DNA of 64,000 bases from Pseudomonas akapageensis (GCF_011355085.1 NZ_VXCP01000045.1:16539-80538), one strand, 5' to 3'; positions 1-8,569 are shown, counted from the stretch's first letter. Translations and numbers: made by a program. The notes: a model not told the origin generated them from the letters alone.

Positions 1-195
1 GATCAGTTGGTGGGTGAGTTTCAGGCGGTGATCAAGCCCCTGGGCATGTTGTTTCAGAAAAGTCGAGGTTTGAGTGGCTCGACCATCCTCGGGGATGGCC
101 GGGTGGCCCTGATCCTGGATGTCGCGAACCTGCTCCAGCGTGCCAGTGCGTTATCGGTCGGAACACCGGTGCGTGTGAGTGCCGGTGGGGCCTGA
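1..195 (+). CDS. cheA: CheA chemotaxis histidine kinase, C-terminal fragment
   Basis: The window opens inside a gene read in frame from base 1 to a TGA at 193-195. The 64 visible residues match the end of the CheW-like regulatory (P5) domain of CheA, with the pattern SGSTILGDGRVALILDV followed by a short tail. CheA is the cytoplasmic kinase that phosphorylates CheY and CheB when receptors signal; P5 docks CheW and the receptor tip. The kinase, dimerisation and phosphotransfer domains lie outside the window. The MCP gene follows after 48 bases, and cheW, cheR, cheD and cheB after that, which supports CheA over a stand-alone CheW. A CheW protein can end similarly, but a separate complete cheW at 1896-2426 makes CheA more likely. 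Confidence 0.88.
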   Translation, partial: DQLVGEFQAVIKPLGMLFQKSRGLSGSTILGDGRVALILDVANLLQRASALSVGTPVRVSAGGA

Positions 196-243
196 CAGTG
201 ATCGTAGTCAATTGAATTCAATTTGGGTCATCGGAGAAACGTT

Positions 244-1884
244 ATGCAGTGGTTCATGAATCTGAAGCTGGGGACGAAACTGATCGCGACCTTTCTGGCG
301 GTGGCGCTGGTGGCATTGGCCATAGGGCTTGCCGCTGTGGTCAATATCGACAAGGTCAACCGCATGATGACCAGCATGTATGCCGACCGGCTGGTGCCCA
401 TTCGCGATCTGAACAAGATCGAGATCGAGGTGCTTCAGCACAGCCGGCGCAACTACGTTTCTTATGCGCTGAACGACCCTGCCCAGATCACCATCCAGCT
501 TGCCGAAAACGAAGCATCGGTGCGTAAGATCGAGGAGCTGTTCAATGCCTATCGGCAGACCTCGCTGGTCGATGCCGAAAAGCGCCTGATCGAACAGTAC
601 GACCAGCAGATGCCGGCCTACCTGGCGTCGGCCAAGGCGGCCGGGGCTCTGATGCAGGCCGGGCAGATGCCCGAGGCATTGAACAACCTGCGCAATGAAA
701 CCAAGCCGCTGTTCGAAGCGTTGCTCAAGACGGTGACGGCCCTGGTCGAGGTCAACAGCACGACCGCCGAGCAGGTCAATACCGAGGCCGACCAGATCGT
801 CGCGGGCATCAGTAACTTCATGATCACGCTGATGATCGGCGGCTTTATCCTGGCCCTTGCCCTGGGCTTGTTCATCACGCGCATGATCGTACGCCAGGTG
901 GGTGGCGAGCCGGCAACGGCGATGGACGCACTGCAGCGCGTGGCGGCTGGTGACTTGACGGTCGACGTGCAACTGCGCCAGGGCGACACCACCAGCATGC
1001 TCTACAGCCTGCAACTGATGGTGGGCCGCCTGCGCGGAATCATGAGTGATGTGCGCATGACCGCCGACTCGCTGGCCTCGGCCTCCGAGCAGGTTGCCGC
1101 TTCTTCCGAAGCACTGAGCCAGAATGCCTCCGAGCAGGCGGCCAACGTCGAGGAGACCAGCGCCTCGGTCGAGCAGATCGCCGCCACCGTGGCGCAGAAC
1201 ACCGAGAACGCCAAGGTCACCGACAGCATGGCCAGCCAGTCGGCCAAGGATGCGGTCGAAGGTGGCGAAGCCGTGGGCCAGATGGTCAATGCCATGCGCC
1301 AGATCGCCCAGAAGATCAGCATCATCGACGACATCGCCTACCAGACCAACCTGCTGGCGCTCAACGCTGCCATCGAAGCGGCCCGGGCCGGCGACCATGG
1401 CAAGGGCTTCGCCGTGGTGGCTGCCGAAGTGCGCAAGCTGGCCGAGCGCAGCCAGGTGGCCGCGCAGGAGATCGGCGGCGTGGCGACCGACAGCGTCACC
1501 CTGGCCGAACGCGCCGGTACGTTGCTCGATCAGATGGTGCCTTCGATTCGCAAGACCGCCGACCTGGTTCAGGAAATCACCTGTGCCTCCCGTGAGCAGA
1601 ACACCGGCCTTGAGCAAATCAACCTGGCGGTGGGTCAGTTGGCGCAGACCACCCAGGTCAACGCTTCGGCCTCCGAAGAGTTGTCGTCGACCTCCGAAGA
1701 AATGAGCACCCAGGCCGTGCAGCTGCAGGAGATGATTCAGTTCTTCCGCATTGGCGATGAAGCCTTGCAATCGCCGGCGCGTGCGATGCCCGCCATGCGC
1801 AAGCCGAAGAAAACCCAGGTCATTGCCATGAAACGTCCACCGCACGAGGAGGTTGTTGACGAAGCGGCCTTCACTCGGTTCTAG
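244..1884 (+). CDS. Methyl-accepting chemotaxis protein (546 aa)
   Basis: Inner-membrane chemoreceptor that passes ligand occupancy to CheA/CheW. The ATG at 244 follows a GGAGAA ribosome site; a TTG at 223 in the same frame has none. Segments: TM1 about 11-33, a four-helix-bundle type periplasmic sensor about 35-188, TM2 about 190-214, HAMP about 215-265, then the signalling coiled coil. The hairpin tip (about 362-402) is canonical, with QTNLLALNAAIEAARAG and GKGFAVVAAEVRKLAERS. The C-terminus ends in AAFTRF and lacks an NWETF-type CheR-binding pentapeptide. Its location inside a che operon suggests a dedicated receptor for this pathway. The ligand cannot be inferred. Confidence 0.93.
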   Translation: MQWFMNLKLGTKLIATFLAVALVALAIGLAAVVNIDKVNRMMTSMYADRLVPIRDLNKIEIEVLQHSRRNYVSYALNDPAQITIQLAENEASVRKIEELFNAYRQTSLVDAEKRLIEQYDQQMPAYLASAKAAGALMQAGQMPEALNNLRNETKPLFEALLKTVTALVEVNSTTAEQVNTEADQIVAGISNFMITLMIGGFILALALGLFITRMIVRQVGGEPATAMDALQRVAAGDLTVDVQLRQGDTTSMLYSLQLMVGRLRGIMSDVRMTADSLASASEQVAASSEALSQNASEQAANVEETSASVEQIAATVAQNTENAKVTDSMASQSAKDAVEGGEAVGQMVNAMRQIAQKISIIDDIAYQTNLLALNAAIEAARAGDHGKGFAVVAAEVRKLAERSQVAAQEIGGVATDSVTLAERAGTLLDQMVPSIRKTADLVQEITCASREQNTGLEQINLAVGQLAQTTQVNASASEELSSTSEEMSTQAVQLQEMIQFFRIGDEALQSPARAMPAMRKPKKTQVIAMKRPPHEEVVDEAAFTRF

Positions 1885-1895
1885 GAGGTCTGCCC

Positions 1896-2426
1896 ATGTC
1901 TTCACTCGCCATACACCATCAGGGTCGGGCGCTCGCCATTGCCGAAGCGCCACTGACTCAGCAGTTCCTGACGTTGACGCTGGGGCAGGAGTTGTATGCC
2001 CTGCCGATCGAGCATATCCGCGAGATCATCGAGTTCGGTGGCTTGACGGAAATCCCGATGATGCCGGAGTTCCTGCGCGGCGTGATCAACCTGCGCGGTG
2101 CGGTGGTGCCGGTGGTCGATCTGTCGGTGCGGTTCGGCCGGCAGCGCACGGCCATAGGCCGACGCACCTGCATCGTGATTGTCGAGGTCGAGCAGGAAGG
2201 TGCGGCACAGATGCTTGGCATCATCGTCGATGCGGTCAACGAGGTGCTGGCGGTCGATGCCAATCAAGTGGAAACCAGGCCCGCCTTTGGCGCCCGTATT
2301 CGCGCGGATTTCATCGCCGGCATCCTCAATCAGAACGAACAATTCGTGATCGTGCTCGATATCCGCCAGGTACTGTCGGTCGAAGAAATCTGCGAGTTGG
2401 TCGGGATGGCCTCGCTCGAAAAATAA
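1896..2426 (+). CDS. cheW: CheW chemotaxis coupling protein (176 aa)
   Basis: Scaffold protein that couples the receptor tip to CheA. The 176-residue product is a single CheW domain containing FLTLTLGQELYALPIEHIRE, then MPEFLRGVINLRGAVVPVVD, both hallmark segments of the family. The start ATG lies 11 bases after the MCP stop, and the ribosome site AGGAGG overlaps the end of that stop codon (TAGGAGG), so the two genes are probably translationally linked. It is flanked by the MCP and cheR genes in a tight operon. Confidence 0.95.
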   Translation: MSSLAIHHQGRALAIAEAPLTQQFLTLTLGQELYALPIEHIREIIEFGGLTEIPMMPEFLRGVINLRGAVVPVVDLSVRFGRQRTAIGRRTCIVIVEVEQEGAAQMLGIIVDAVNEVLAVDANQVETRPAFGARIRADFIAGILNQNEQFVIVLDIRQVLSVEEICELVGMASLEK

Positions 2427-2435
2427 GGAAGGTTC

Positions 2436-3272
2436 ATGGCACAAGAGAGTGCGGCAACGACGTTGAACTCGAGCATCAGTGACCAGGAGTTCGGGTTGTT
2501 CCAACGGTTGTTCCACGAGCAGATCGGCCTGCAACTGACCCCGGTGAAAAAGCCGCTGTTGTGCGGGCGGCTGGCCAAGCGCTTGACGGCGCTTGGGCTG
2601 GGCAGCTATCGGGACTATTACAATCTGCTGGTTTCGAAAAGCGGGGCCGAAGAAAGAGAAACGGCGATCGACTTGATCACCACCCATGAAACCTACTTCT
2701 TTCGCGAGCCCAAGCATTTCGAATTGCTGCAGTCGAAGATTATCCCCAGCCTGTATGCCAATGACGAACTGCGGGTCTGGAGTGCCGCCAGCTCCACCGG
2801 TGAAGAAGCCTATACCCTGGCCATGGTCCTGGACAGTTTTCGCTCGCCCAGGCCCTGGTCGATCACCGCCACTGATATCAGCCGCCAGGTATTGATCAAT
2901 GCGCGGCGCGGGCTGTACCCGATGACCCGTGGCGAACGCATCCCCGAGCACTATCTCAAGCGTTACTGTCTGCGCGGCAACGGACGCTATGCCGGCTATT
3001 TCATGGTGGAGTCGGCATTGCGCGAGCGTGTCGAGTTTCTGCCCGGCAACCTTACGCAACCCTGCAGTGACCTGGGTCTGTTCGATGTGATTCTGCTGCG
3101 CAATGTGCTGATCTACTTCGACCCGCCCACCAAGCTGTTGGTGTTGCGCAATGTATTGGAACGACTCAAGCCGGGCGGCTGGCTGATGGTCGGTCATTCG
3201 GAGTCCCTGCATGACACCCGCCTGCCCCTGGAGTTGGTAATGCCCTCGGTTTATCGCAAGGCTGCTGAATGA
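2436..3272 (+). CDS. cheR: CheR protein-glutamate methyltransferase (278 aa)
   Basis: SAM-dependent methyltransferase that methylates receptor glutamates during adaptation. It has the N-terminal helical CheR domain, then the SAM-binding region (VWSAASSTGEEAYTLAM, where WSA.cStGEE is typical) and the conserved RNVLIYFDPPTK motif. About 278 residues is normal length. A ribosome site AAGGAAGG lies just upstream. The stop overlaps the cheD start by four bases (ATGA), which indicates translational coupling. Its substrate is presumably the MCP encoded in the same operon. Confidence 0.95.
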   Translation: MAQESAATTLNSSISDQEFGLFQRLFHEQIGLQLTPVKKPLLCGRLAKRLTALGLGSYRDYYNLLVSKSGAEERETAIDLITTHETYFFREPKHFELLQSKIIPSLYANDELRVWSAASSTGEEAYTLAMVLDSFRSPRPWSITATDISRQVLINARRGLYPMTRGERIPEHYLKRYCLRGNGRYAGYFMVESALRERVEFLPGNLTQPCSDLGLFDVILLRNVLIYFDPPTKLLVLRNVLERLKPGGWLMVGHSESLHDTRLPLELVMPSVYRKAAE

Positions 3273-3766
3273 GTCAGAAAGTTTTTATCCGGCCCGGTGG
3301 CTGGTTTTTCGGCACCGGCCAGATGCAGGTCGAAACCGTCCTGGGTTCCTGCGTCACCATCACGCTCTGGCATCCCGAAGAAAGGCTCGGCGGCCTGTGT
3401 CATTTCATGCTGCCGACGCGGTTGCGCGACGCGGAGCAATCGCTCGACGGGCGTTATGGCGAAGAAGCGGTGCTCTGGCTCAAACAGCAAGCGCGGGCCT
3501 ATGGGCTGGATATCCGCGATTGCCAGGCAAAGTTGTTCGGCGGGGCGCAGGCCTTGGTCGGGACCAATGGTCATCATGGCGTGGGCTTGCGCAATATCCG
3601 CTTTGCCGAGGACTACCTGCGCGCTGAAGGGGTGGCGGTGGTCAGTTGCGATCTGGGTGGCCAGGGGCACCGCTATCTGCGCTTCGACCTTGCCACGGGC
3701 GATGTCTGGGTGCGCCATGGTGCGCCGTTGTCGCTGGTTGCCAGATGGCGGGAGAAGGCCGTATGA
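3269..3766 (+). CDS. cheD: CheD receptor glutamine deamidase (165 aa)
   Basis: CheD deamidates specific receptor glutamines to glutamates and can modulate CheB/CheC signalling. The product has the family signature VETVLGSCVTITLW, placing the catalytic Cys at residue 28, and the catalytic His at residue 45 in LCHFMLP; both positions agree with characterised CheD proteins. The gene overlaps cheR by four bases at its start and cheB by four bases at its end. E. coli lacks CheD, so its presence with CheB and CheR points to an alternative (Che2-like) chemosensory array. Confidence 0.94.
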   Translation: MSQKVFIRPGGWFFGTGQMQVETVLGSCVTITLWHPEERLGGLCHFMLPTRLRDAEQSLDGRYGEEAVLWLKQQARAYGLDIRDCQAKLFGGAQALVGTNGHHGVGLRNIRFAEDYLRAEGVAVVSCDLGGQGHRYLRFDLATGDVWVRHGAPLSLVARWREKAV

Positions 3767-4830
3767 GCATCAAGGTAATGATCGTCGACGACTCGGCGGT
3801 GATGCGCCAGGTCATGCAGGAGCTGTTGAGCGGGTACAAGGATATCGACGTCATCGGCACGGCGATGGACCCTTTGCTGGCGCTGCAAAAGATGGACCGC
3901 AACTGGCCGGACGTGATCGTGCTGGATGTGGAGATGCCGCGCATGGATGGCATTACCTTCCTGCGCCAGATCATGGCCAGCCGGCCGACCCCGGTGGTGA
4001 TTTGTTCGACGCTGACCGAAAAGGGCGCCGATATCACCCTCCAGGCCCTGGCAGCCGGTGCGGTCGAGGTCATTGCCAAGCCCACCGCCGGCCTGCGGGA
4101 TTTCCTCCAGCAAAGCGCCCATGAACTGGTCAGCGCCATTCGCACGGCCGCCCAGTCGCGACCACGCCAGGGCCGGCAACCAGCCGGCGGTGAGCCGCAG
4201 CAACCGGGCAAACTCACCGCCGATGCCTTGCTCAAGGCGCCCAGCAGTCTGCACAACCAGCGCACGACGGAAAAGATCGTCGTGCTGGGAACCTCCACCG
4301 GCGGCACCCAGGCGTTGGAGACGGTGCTGCGCGAACTGGGCATCACCTGCCCGGGCATTGCCATCGTCCAGCACATGCCGGAGCGTTTCACCCGCAGTTT
4401 CGCCGAGCGGCTGAACACCCTCTGCACCATCGAAGTGCGCGAGGCTCGTGACGGCGACCGCATCCTGCCGGGGCTGGCGCTTATCGCGCCGGGCGGCCGG
4501 CACATGTTGATCAAGCGCAGCGGTGCGCAGTATTACGTCGAGGTCAAGGATGGGCCGTTGGTCAGTCGTCACCGACCTTCGGTGGATGTGCTGTTTCGTT
4601 CGGCCGCGATCCAGGCCGGGAGCAATGCCCTGGGCATGATCATGACCGGCATGGGCGATGACGGTGCCCGCGGCCTCAAGGAAATGTTCGATGCGAAGGC
4701 CCGCACCTATGCGCAGGATGAGGAAAGTTGTGTGGTGTTCGGTATGCCTAAAGAAGCCATCAAGCTGGGAGGTGCCGAGCAGATCATTGCGCTCGATGCC
4801 ATTCCTGCCGTGCTCATGAGTTGGCGTTGA
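3763..4830 (+). CDS. cheB: CheB protein-glutamate methylesterase (355 aa)
   Basis: Two-domain response regulator that removes methyl groups from receptors and deamidates them. Receiver domain: MSIKVMIVDDSAVMRQ with phospho-acceptor Asp55 in VLDVEMPRMDG. A linker of about 30 residues leads to the CheB esterase domain with catalytic triad Ser178 (GTSTGG), His204 (VQHMPERF) and Asp300 (MTGMGDDGARG), the same spacing as E. coli Ser164/His190/Asp286. The start is the ATG at 3763, which overlaps the cheD TGA and has GGAGAAGG in front; an upstream in-frame start at 3646 lies inside cheD and would add a non-homologous extension. Confidence 0.95.
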   Translation: MSIKVMIVDDSAVMRQVMQELLSGYKDIDVIGTAMDPLLALQKMDRNWPDVIVLDVEMPRMDGITFLRQIMASRPTPVVICSTLTEKGADITLQALAAGAVEVIAKPTAGLRDFLQQSAHELVSAIRTAAQSRPRQGRQPAGGEPQQPGKLTADALLKAPSSLHNQRTTEKIVVLGTSTGGTQALETVLRELGITCPGIAIVQHMPERFTRSFAERLNTLCTIEVREARDGDRILPGLALIAPGGRHMLIKRSGAQYYVEVKDGPLVSRHRPSVDVLFRSAAIQAGSNALGMIMTGMGDDGARGLKEMFDAKARTYAQDEESCVVFGMPKEAIKLGGAEQIIALDAIPAVLMSWR

Positions 4831-4846
4831 GAATGAGGGTTCAGGT

Positions 4847-6109
4847 ATGCAATTGAGCAAAATTCCGAAGCGCATTCTGGTCGTCGACGACAGCCGGGTT
4901 CAGCGCGAATTCGCCGTTGATCTTTGTTCGCGCCTCGGCGCCAGTGAAATCCATCAGGCCGAGGATGGCGATCAGGCCATTGCGTTGTTGCGTCAGGCCC
5001 CGCAAATCGAAGTGGTGATTCTCGACCTGGAAATGCCGGGCATGGACGGCGTGCAGGTGTTGCATGAAATGGTTCGGCTGGGCATGGACCCGGCCGTGGT
5101 GGTGGTCAGTGCCAGGGAAAGCGTGCTGCTCAATGTCGTGGAGAGCATGGGCAAGAGCCTGGGGGTCAAGTTGCTGGGCGTGCTGCAGAAGCCGGTGTCG
5201 CTGGAGCAACTGGCCGGCAGCCTCGGGCGCTTTGCCGCCGTGCAGCAGCGCGAGGCGTTCCAGGCCATGGCCGAGCAGGTGCCCGATTTGACCGAGCATG
5301 ACGTTGCCACTGCATTGCGCGAGCGCCAGTTCGTTGCCTATTTCCAACCCAAGGTGGACCTGCGCGATGGCCACCTGTGTGGTGTCGAAGCGCTGATTCG
5401 CTGGCAACACCCGGAGCATGGCCTGCTGCTGCCCGGGCACTTCATCGAACTGATCGAGCGCAGCGATGCCATGTCGGCCATCAGCCTGCTGATGCTGGAC
5501 ATTTCGTTGCAACACTGCCGGCGCTGGCATGCCGCGGGTCTGATGGTCAGCGTCTCGATCAACCTCTCGGCACGCTCGCTGTCGGATTCGAAACTGGCCG
5601 ATGCCATTATCGAGCGCGTCATGGCCAGCGGGATTGCGCCGCGCTACGTGATGCTGGAAATCACCGAGAGCGCGATCATGACGGACCTGGGCATGACGCT
5701 GGGTACCCTGGCCCGTTTGCGCCTCAAGGGCTTCGGCCTGTCGGTGGATGACTATGGCACCGGCTTCTCCTGCATGTTGCAGCTGTCGCGCATTCCCTGC
5801 TCGGAATTGAAGGTCGACCGTGCCTTCGTCAATGGGGCGAGCGAAAACCTGCACCTGCGGATCCTGCTGGAAAGCGCCCTGGACATTGCGCACAAGTTGA
5901 AGCTCAAGGTTGTCGCCGAGGGCGTGGAAACGCTCAAGGATTGGGGGCTGCTGCGTGAGCTGGGCTGCGACGAGGCCCAGGGCTATTTCGTTGCCAAACC
6001 CATGCCGGGGGATGTGGTGCTGCTGTGGTGGAGTACCAACAAGGAGCGTCTGCAGAAACTGGTGAAGCCGGAGGGGTTCTTGCGGCGGGTGTTGGGGATG
6101 GATGGCTGA
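4847..6109 (+). CDS. Receiver-EAL response regulator, predicted c-di-GMP phosphodiesterase (420 aa)
   Basis: Response regulator whose output domain is predicted to hydrolyse cyclic di-GMP. Receiver about 9-130: VVDDSR acidic pocket, phospho-acceptor Asp60 (VILDLEMPGMDG), conserved Lys115 (LQKP). EAL domain about 155-400: E181-A-L in GVEALIRW, SINLS, EITES, DDYGTGFS (the DDFGTG loop), LKVDRAFV and VAEGVET. All metal- and base-related residues are present, so activity is expected. It begins 16 bases after cheB stops and is probably the last gene of the operon, with a REP pair following. Domain order resembles PvrR/RocR-type regulators, but the chemotaxis context suggests phosphorylation by CheA. 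Confidence 0.92.
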   Translation: MQLSKIPKRILVVDDSRVQREFAVDLCSRLGASEIHQAEDGDQAIALLRQAPQIEVVILDLEMPGMDGVQVLHEMVRLGMDPAVVVVSARESVLLNVVESMGKSLGVKLLGVLQKPVSLEQLAGSLGRFAAVQQREAFQAMAEQVPDLTEHDVATALRERQFVAYFQPKVDLRDGHLCGVEALIRWQHPEHGLLLPGHFIELIERSDAMSAISLLMLDISLQHCRRWHAAGLMVSVSINLSARSLSDSKLADAIIERVMASGIAPRYVMLEITESAIMTDLGMTLGTLARLRLKGFGLSVDDYGTGFSCMLQLSRIPCSELKVDRAFVNGASENLHLRILLESALDIAHKLKLKVVAEGVETLKDWGLLRELGCDEAQGYFVAKPMPGDVVLLWWSTNKERLQKLVKPEGFLRRVLGMDG

Positions 6110-6129
6110 AAATTTGCTGTATTAGTGCT

Positions 6130-6207
6130 GGCCCTATCGCTGGCAAGCCAGCTCCCACAGAAATCTACAGTGAACTCTGTGGGAGCTGGCTTGCCAGCGA
6201 TGAGGCC
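6130..6207. repeat. REP pair (inverted arms)
   Basis: Two REP arms in inverted orientation: TCGCTGGCAAGCCAGCTCCC followed by CACAG, then about 15 bases, then the reverse complement ending TTGCCAGCGATGAGGCC. It follows the receiver-EAL gene and can form a long hairpin that could act in termination or mRNA stability. The same arms recur at six or more places in this window. Confidence 0.9.
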
Positions 6208-6219
6208 GGAACTGCTCAC

Positions 6220-6504
6220 TCAAACAAACGGCTGCCCACCAAACCCTCGTGGTAACCGCTGAGGCCCGGGAATTTCGGTGAGCCTCTGTTGCCAGGCTGC
6301 ACGCCAGTCACTGGCCACATGCCCGGCCTTGGCCCTGCGTGCCGCCCGTCGGGCAGCATTGCGCGCCTCTTTGCGGGCTTCCTTGAAGGCATCGGTATTG
6401 CGGCAACTACGGCATTTCACCCGCGCAAGTTCGGCGGTGGAAACGAGGTTCTTGCCATGGTGGCCGCAGGCAAGATGCCCGGCGACCCGGAAGTGCGTGA
6501 CCAT
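6220..6504 (-). CDS. Small Cys-rich conserved protein, possible zinc-binding (94 aa)
   Basis: I do not recognise a named family. The ATG at 6504 is preceded by an excellent AAGGAGAT ribosome site; longer readings upstream run into a REP and are not credible. Two Cys/His clusters (ACGHHGK near residue 12 and VKCRSCRN near residue 33) could bind one zinc ion. A strongly basic helix, rich in Arg, Ala and Lys (about residues 40-60), follows and would suit nucleic-acid contact. The gene stands alone between two REP pairs on the strand opposite the che operon. Function is unknown; a small DNA- or RNA-binding protein is only an inference from composition. Confidence 0.7.
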   Translation of the reverse strand: MVTHFRVAGHLACGHHGKNLVSTAELARVKCRSCRNTDAFKEARKEARNAARRAARRAKAGHVASDWRAAWQQRLTEIPGPQRLPRGFGGQPFV

Positions 6505-6584
6505 CGGTGGATCTCCTTCGTAGTGAATGAGATGCCTTATTAAGCTTAGCAGGTGGTCAAATATTGCTACTTTGTTGCCTGTTC

Positions 6585-6670
6585 GGGCCTCATCGCTGGC
6601 AAGCCAGCTCCCACAGATACATACAGCGGCGGACCCTGTGGGAGCTGGCTTGCCAGCGATGAAGCCGGCC
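6585..6670. repeat. REP pair (inverted arms)
   Basis: Second REP pair, same arms as at 6130-6207, with a different 18-base centre. It lies between the start of the small Cys-rich gene and the stop codon of the OprD-type porin gene. Confidence 0.9.
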
Positions 6671-6674
6671 CTGC

Positions 6675-7976
6675 CTACCAAAACTTGTATGTATACCCAA
6701 TAATCACTCGATTCTCGTCAATGTCAGTCGTATCACTCCCACGATAAGTGACATTGCGCCACCGCAAGCTCAGGTTCTTCAACGGCCCGCTCTGGATCAC
6801 ATATCCCAGGTCCGTGTCACGCTCCCACTCCCTGGCAGCGGCTGCGCCGACATGGAAGTCATCACCGCGCATGTACCGCGTCATCAACGTCAGCCCGGGA
6901 ATGCCGGCAGCGGCAAAGTCGTAGTCATAGCGCAACTGCCAGGAGTCTTCCTCGGCGCGCACGAAGTGGTGGTATGTGCCATTGTTCAAGGCCCAGGGGT
7001 CGGCGACCAGCAAGAAGGGCAGGCCGGTCCTGCCGTCCTGGTTCTGGTAGGCGATACCCAGCGAATGGCCCTGGGTACTCAACGTGAACATGCCGCCCAG
7101 GAAGCGGTTGTCGACGTCGGTCTGGCCTTCGGCATCGCTGCCGAAGTAGCGGATGTCGGCCTTGAAATTGAGGCTGCCGGTCAGTGGCAACTTGTACAGC
7201 AGGCTGACGGAATTCTGGCTGTAGTTGTCCTTCAGTTCGGCGCGGTAAAGCGTGGTACTGAACGTCGGCGTGAAGGCATAAGTTGCACCGGCATAGTTGA
7301 AACGGTCGGTCGGGACGCCACCGCTGGAACCGTCGGAAAACATGCGCAGATCCTCGTAGTCGGACGAGTCGCGCTGGTGGGCCTGGCGAAACTGACCGGC
7401 AGTGAGGTTCAGGTTCTGGATGTCGTTGGAGACAACCTGTGCGCCTTGGTAGGTTTGCGGCAGCAGGCGGGTGTCGTTGCGGAACAGAACCGGCATCACC
7501 GGTTCATGGTCGCCGACAGTCACCAGGGTCCTGGCGATTTTCATCTTGGCGGTCGGGCCGAGGAAGCTGAATTCATCCACCGGCTCGCCGGTCAGGCGAT
7601 TGCGCTGCAGGGCGCCGGTGCCGCTGCTGCCGCCACCGGAGTCGAGCTTGATCCCGACCAGCCCAAGCACGTCCAGGCCGAAGCCGACCGTGCCGTCGGT
7701 GAAGCCTGAGGAACCCCGCAGGATAAACCCTTGTGCCCAGTCTTCGGCCTTGCTCTGGGTCTGGCCGTCATGGCGCGGGCCATCGAACAGGCCGTCATCG
7801 CGGTAGTCGCGGTTCATGTAGAAATTGCGGGCTTCCAGGCTCAAGTGGCTGTCTGCAAGCAGATCCGCGTGGGCCTGTGCAGCGAACACCAAAGGGGCCA
7901 CATAGAGGGCTTGGAGGGAAAACCGGGCACGAGTCGGCCCGGCCAATCGACCCATGACGGGATTGGCTGTACACAT
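6675..7976 (-). CDS. OprD-family outer-membrane porin (433 aa)
   Basis: Predicted 18-strand substrate-specific porin of the OprD/Opd family, which in Pseudomonas admits amino acids or aromatic and alicyclic carboxylates. An N-terminal signal peptide ends near AAQAHA at residue 37, and the mature protein opens LLADSHLSLEARNFYMNRD, a classic OprD beginning. Strands of alternating hydrophobicity follow, and the protein ends in YTYKFW with the terminal aromatic expected of an outer-membrane barrel. The start at 7976 has an AGGA site about ten bases upstream; a second Met at residue 8 is an alternative. It is the last gene on the minus-strand cyclohexanecarboxylate arm, so uptake of that acid is a reasonable inference. 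Confidence 0.9.
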   Translation of the reverse strand: MCTANPVMGRLAGPTRARFSLQALYVAPLVFAAQAHADLLADSHLSLEARNFYMNRDYRDDGLFDGPRHDGQTQSKAEDWAQGFILRGSSGFTDGTVGFGLDVLGLVGIKLDSGGGSSGTGALQRNRLTGEPVDEFSFLGPTAKMKIARTLVTVGDHEPVMPVLFRNDTRLLPQTYQGAQVVSNDIQNLNLTAGQFRQAHQRDSSDYEDLRMFSDGSSGGVPTDRFNYAGATYAFTPTFSTTLYRAELKDNYSQNSVSLLYKLPLTGSLNFKADIRYFGSDAEGQTDVDNRFLGGMFTLSTQGHSLGIAYQNQDGRTGLPFLLVADPWALNNGTYHHFVRAEEDSWQLRYDYDFAAAGIPGLTLMTRYMRGDDFHVGAAAAREWERDTDLGYVIQSGPLKNLSLRWRNVTYRGSDTTDIDENRVIIGYTYKFW

Positions 7977-8089
7977 GATGAGTTGTTCCTGCCTGCTGTT
8001 AGTTGTTGTTATTCAACCGGCCCCGTGAGGGGCATGTTTCGGGTTTTATCAACAGAGACACTTCGGCGAGGGCAGGAAGGGAAGAAAGC

Positions 8090-8569
8090 CTACTGCGCCT
8101 CGTCGTCTTGCGGCTCGTTGCCGAGCGATATTGCTGCCATGTCGCCTTGAAGCTTGTTGAGAAAGTGCAGCAGGCTGATGCTGTCGTCGAAACTGAAGCT
8201 CTTCAGGCCCTGCTGGTAAAACGTCTGGATTCGCTCCTGCAACGACGCCCAGAACGCCTTGCCGGTGTCGGTCAACTGCACCAGGCGGGCACGGCCGTCA
8301 TCCGGGTGCGGCACGCGCAGCACGTGGTTGTCGCGTTCCATGCGCTTGAGCACGCCGTCCAGGCTCTGGCGGCTGACGACCAGGTACTCGGTCAGTTCAA
8401 AGAACGAAATGCCGCCTTCATGGCCTTCCCGCGAGAGGGCGCCGAGCACGGCCCATTGCACTGTGCTGATGCCCATCTCGTTCTGGACTTGCCTTTGCAG
8501 GACGTTGCCGGTCTGGAACAGCCGGAAAAACAGCCTGTTGGGTACGGATCTGTTGTCACTGGTCGTCAT
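8090..8569 (-). CDS. MarR-family regulator, candidate BadR-like repressor (159 aa)
   Basis: Dimeric winged-helix regulator. After a short N-terminal arm the protein has the MarR pattern: ISTVQWAVLGALSREG helix, the recognition region LTEYLVVSRQSLDGVLKRME, the wing with HPDDGRARLVQLTDTG, and a C-terminal dimerisation helix. The ATG at 8569 has an AAGGAA site; an upstream start at 8644 overlaps aliB and adds unrelated residues. It lies 74 bases downstream of aliB on the same strand. In Rhodopseudomonas palustris the MarR protein BadR controls badHI-aliAB-badK, so the same role is inferred here; orthology cannot be proved without alignment. Confidence 0.9.
   Translation of the reverse strand: MTTSDNRSVPNRLFFRLFQTGNVLQRQVQNEMGISTVQWAVLGALSREGHEGGISFFELTEYLVVSRQSLDGVLKRMERDNHVLRVPHPDDGRARLVQLTDTGKAFWASLQERIQTFYQQGLKSFSFDDSISLLHFLNKLQGDMAAISLGNEPQDDEAQ

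Noticed and set aside
208..1953. 581-codon open frame antisense to the MCP gene, and similar long antisense frames opposite cheB, aliB, aliA and pimC
   Set aside because: They are mirror frames of GC-rich coding sequence, have Gln/His/Arg-biased composition with no domain, and lie opposite genes with clear motifs.
7977..8089. GCCCC-GTGA-GGGGC hairpin (8020-8033) as terminator between the MarR and OprD genes
   Set aside because: The stem is only five base pairs and the T-rich tract is on the wrong side for minus-strand transcription, so read-through to the porin remains plausible.
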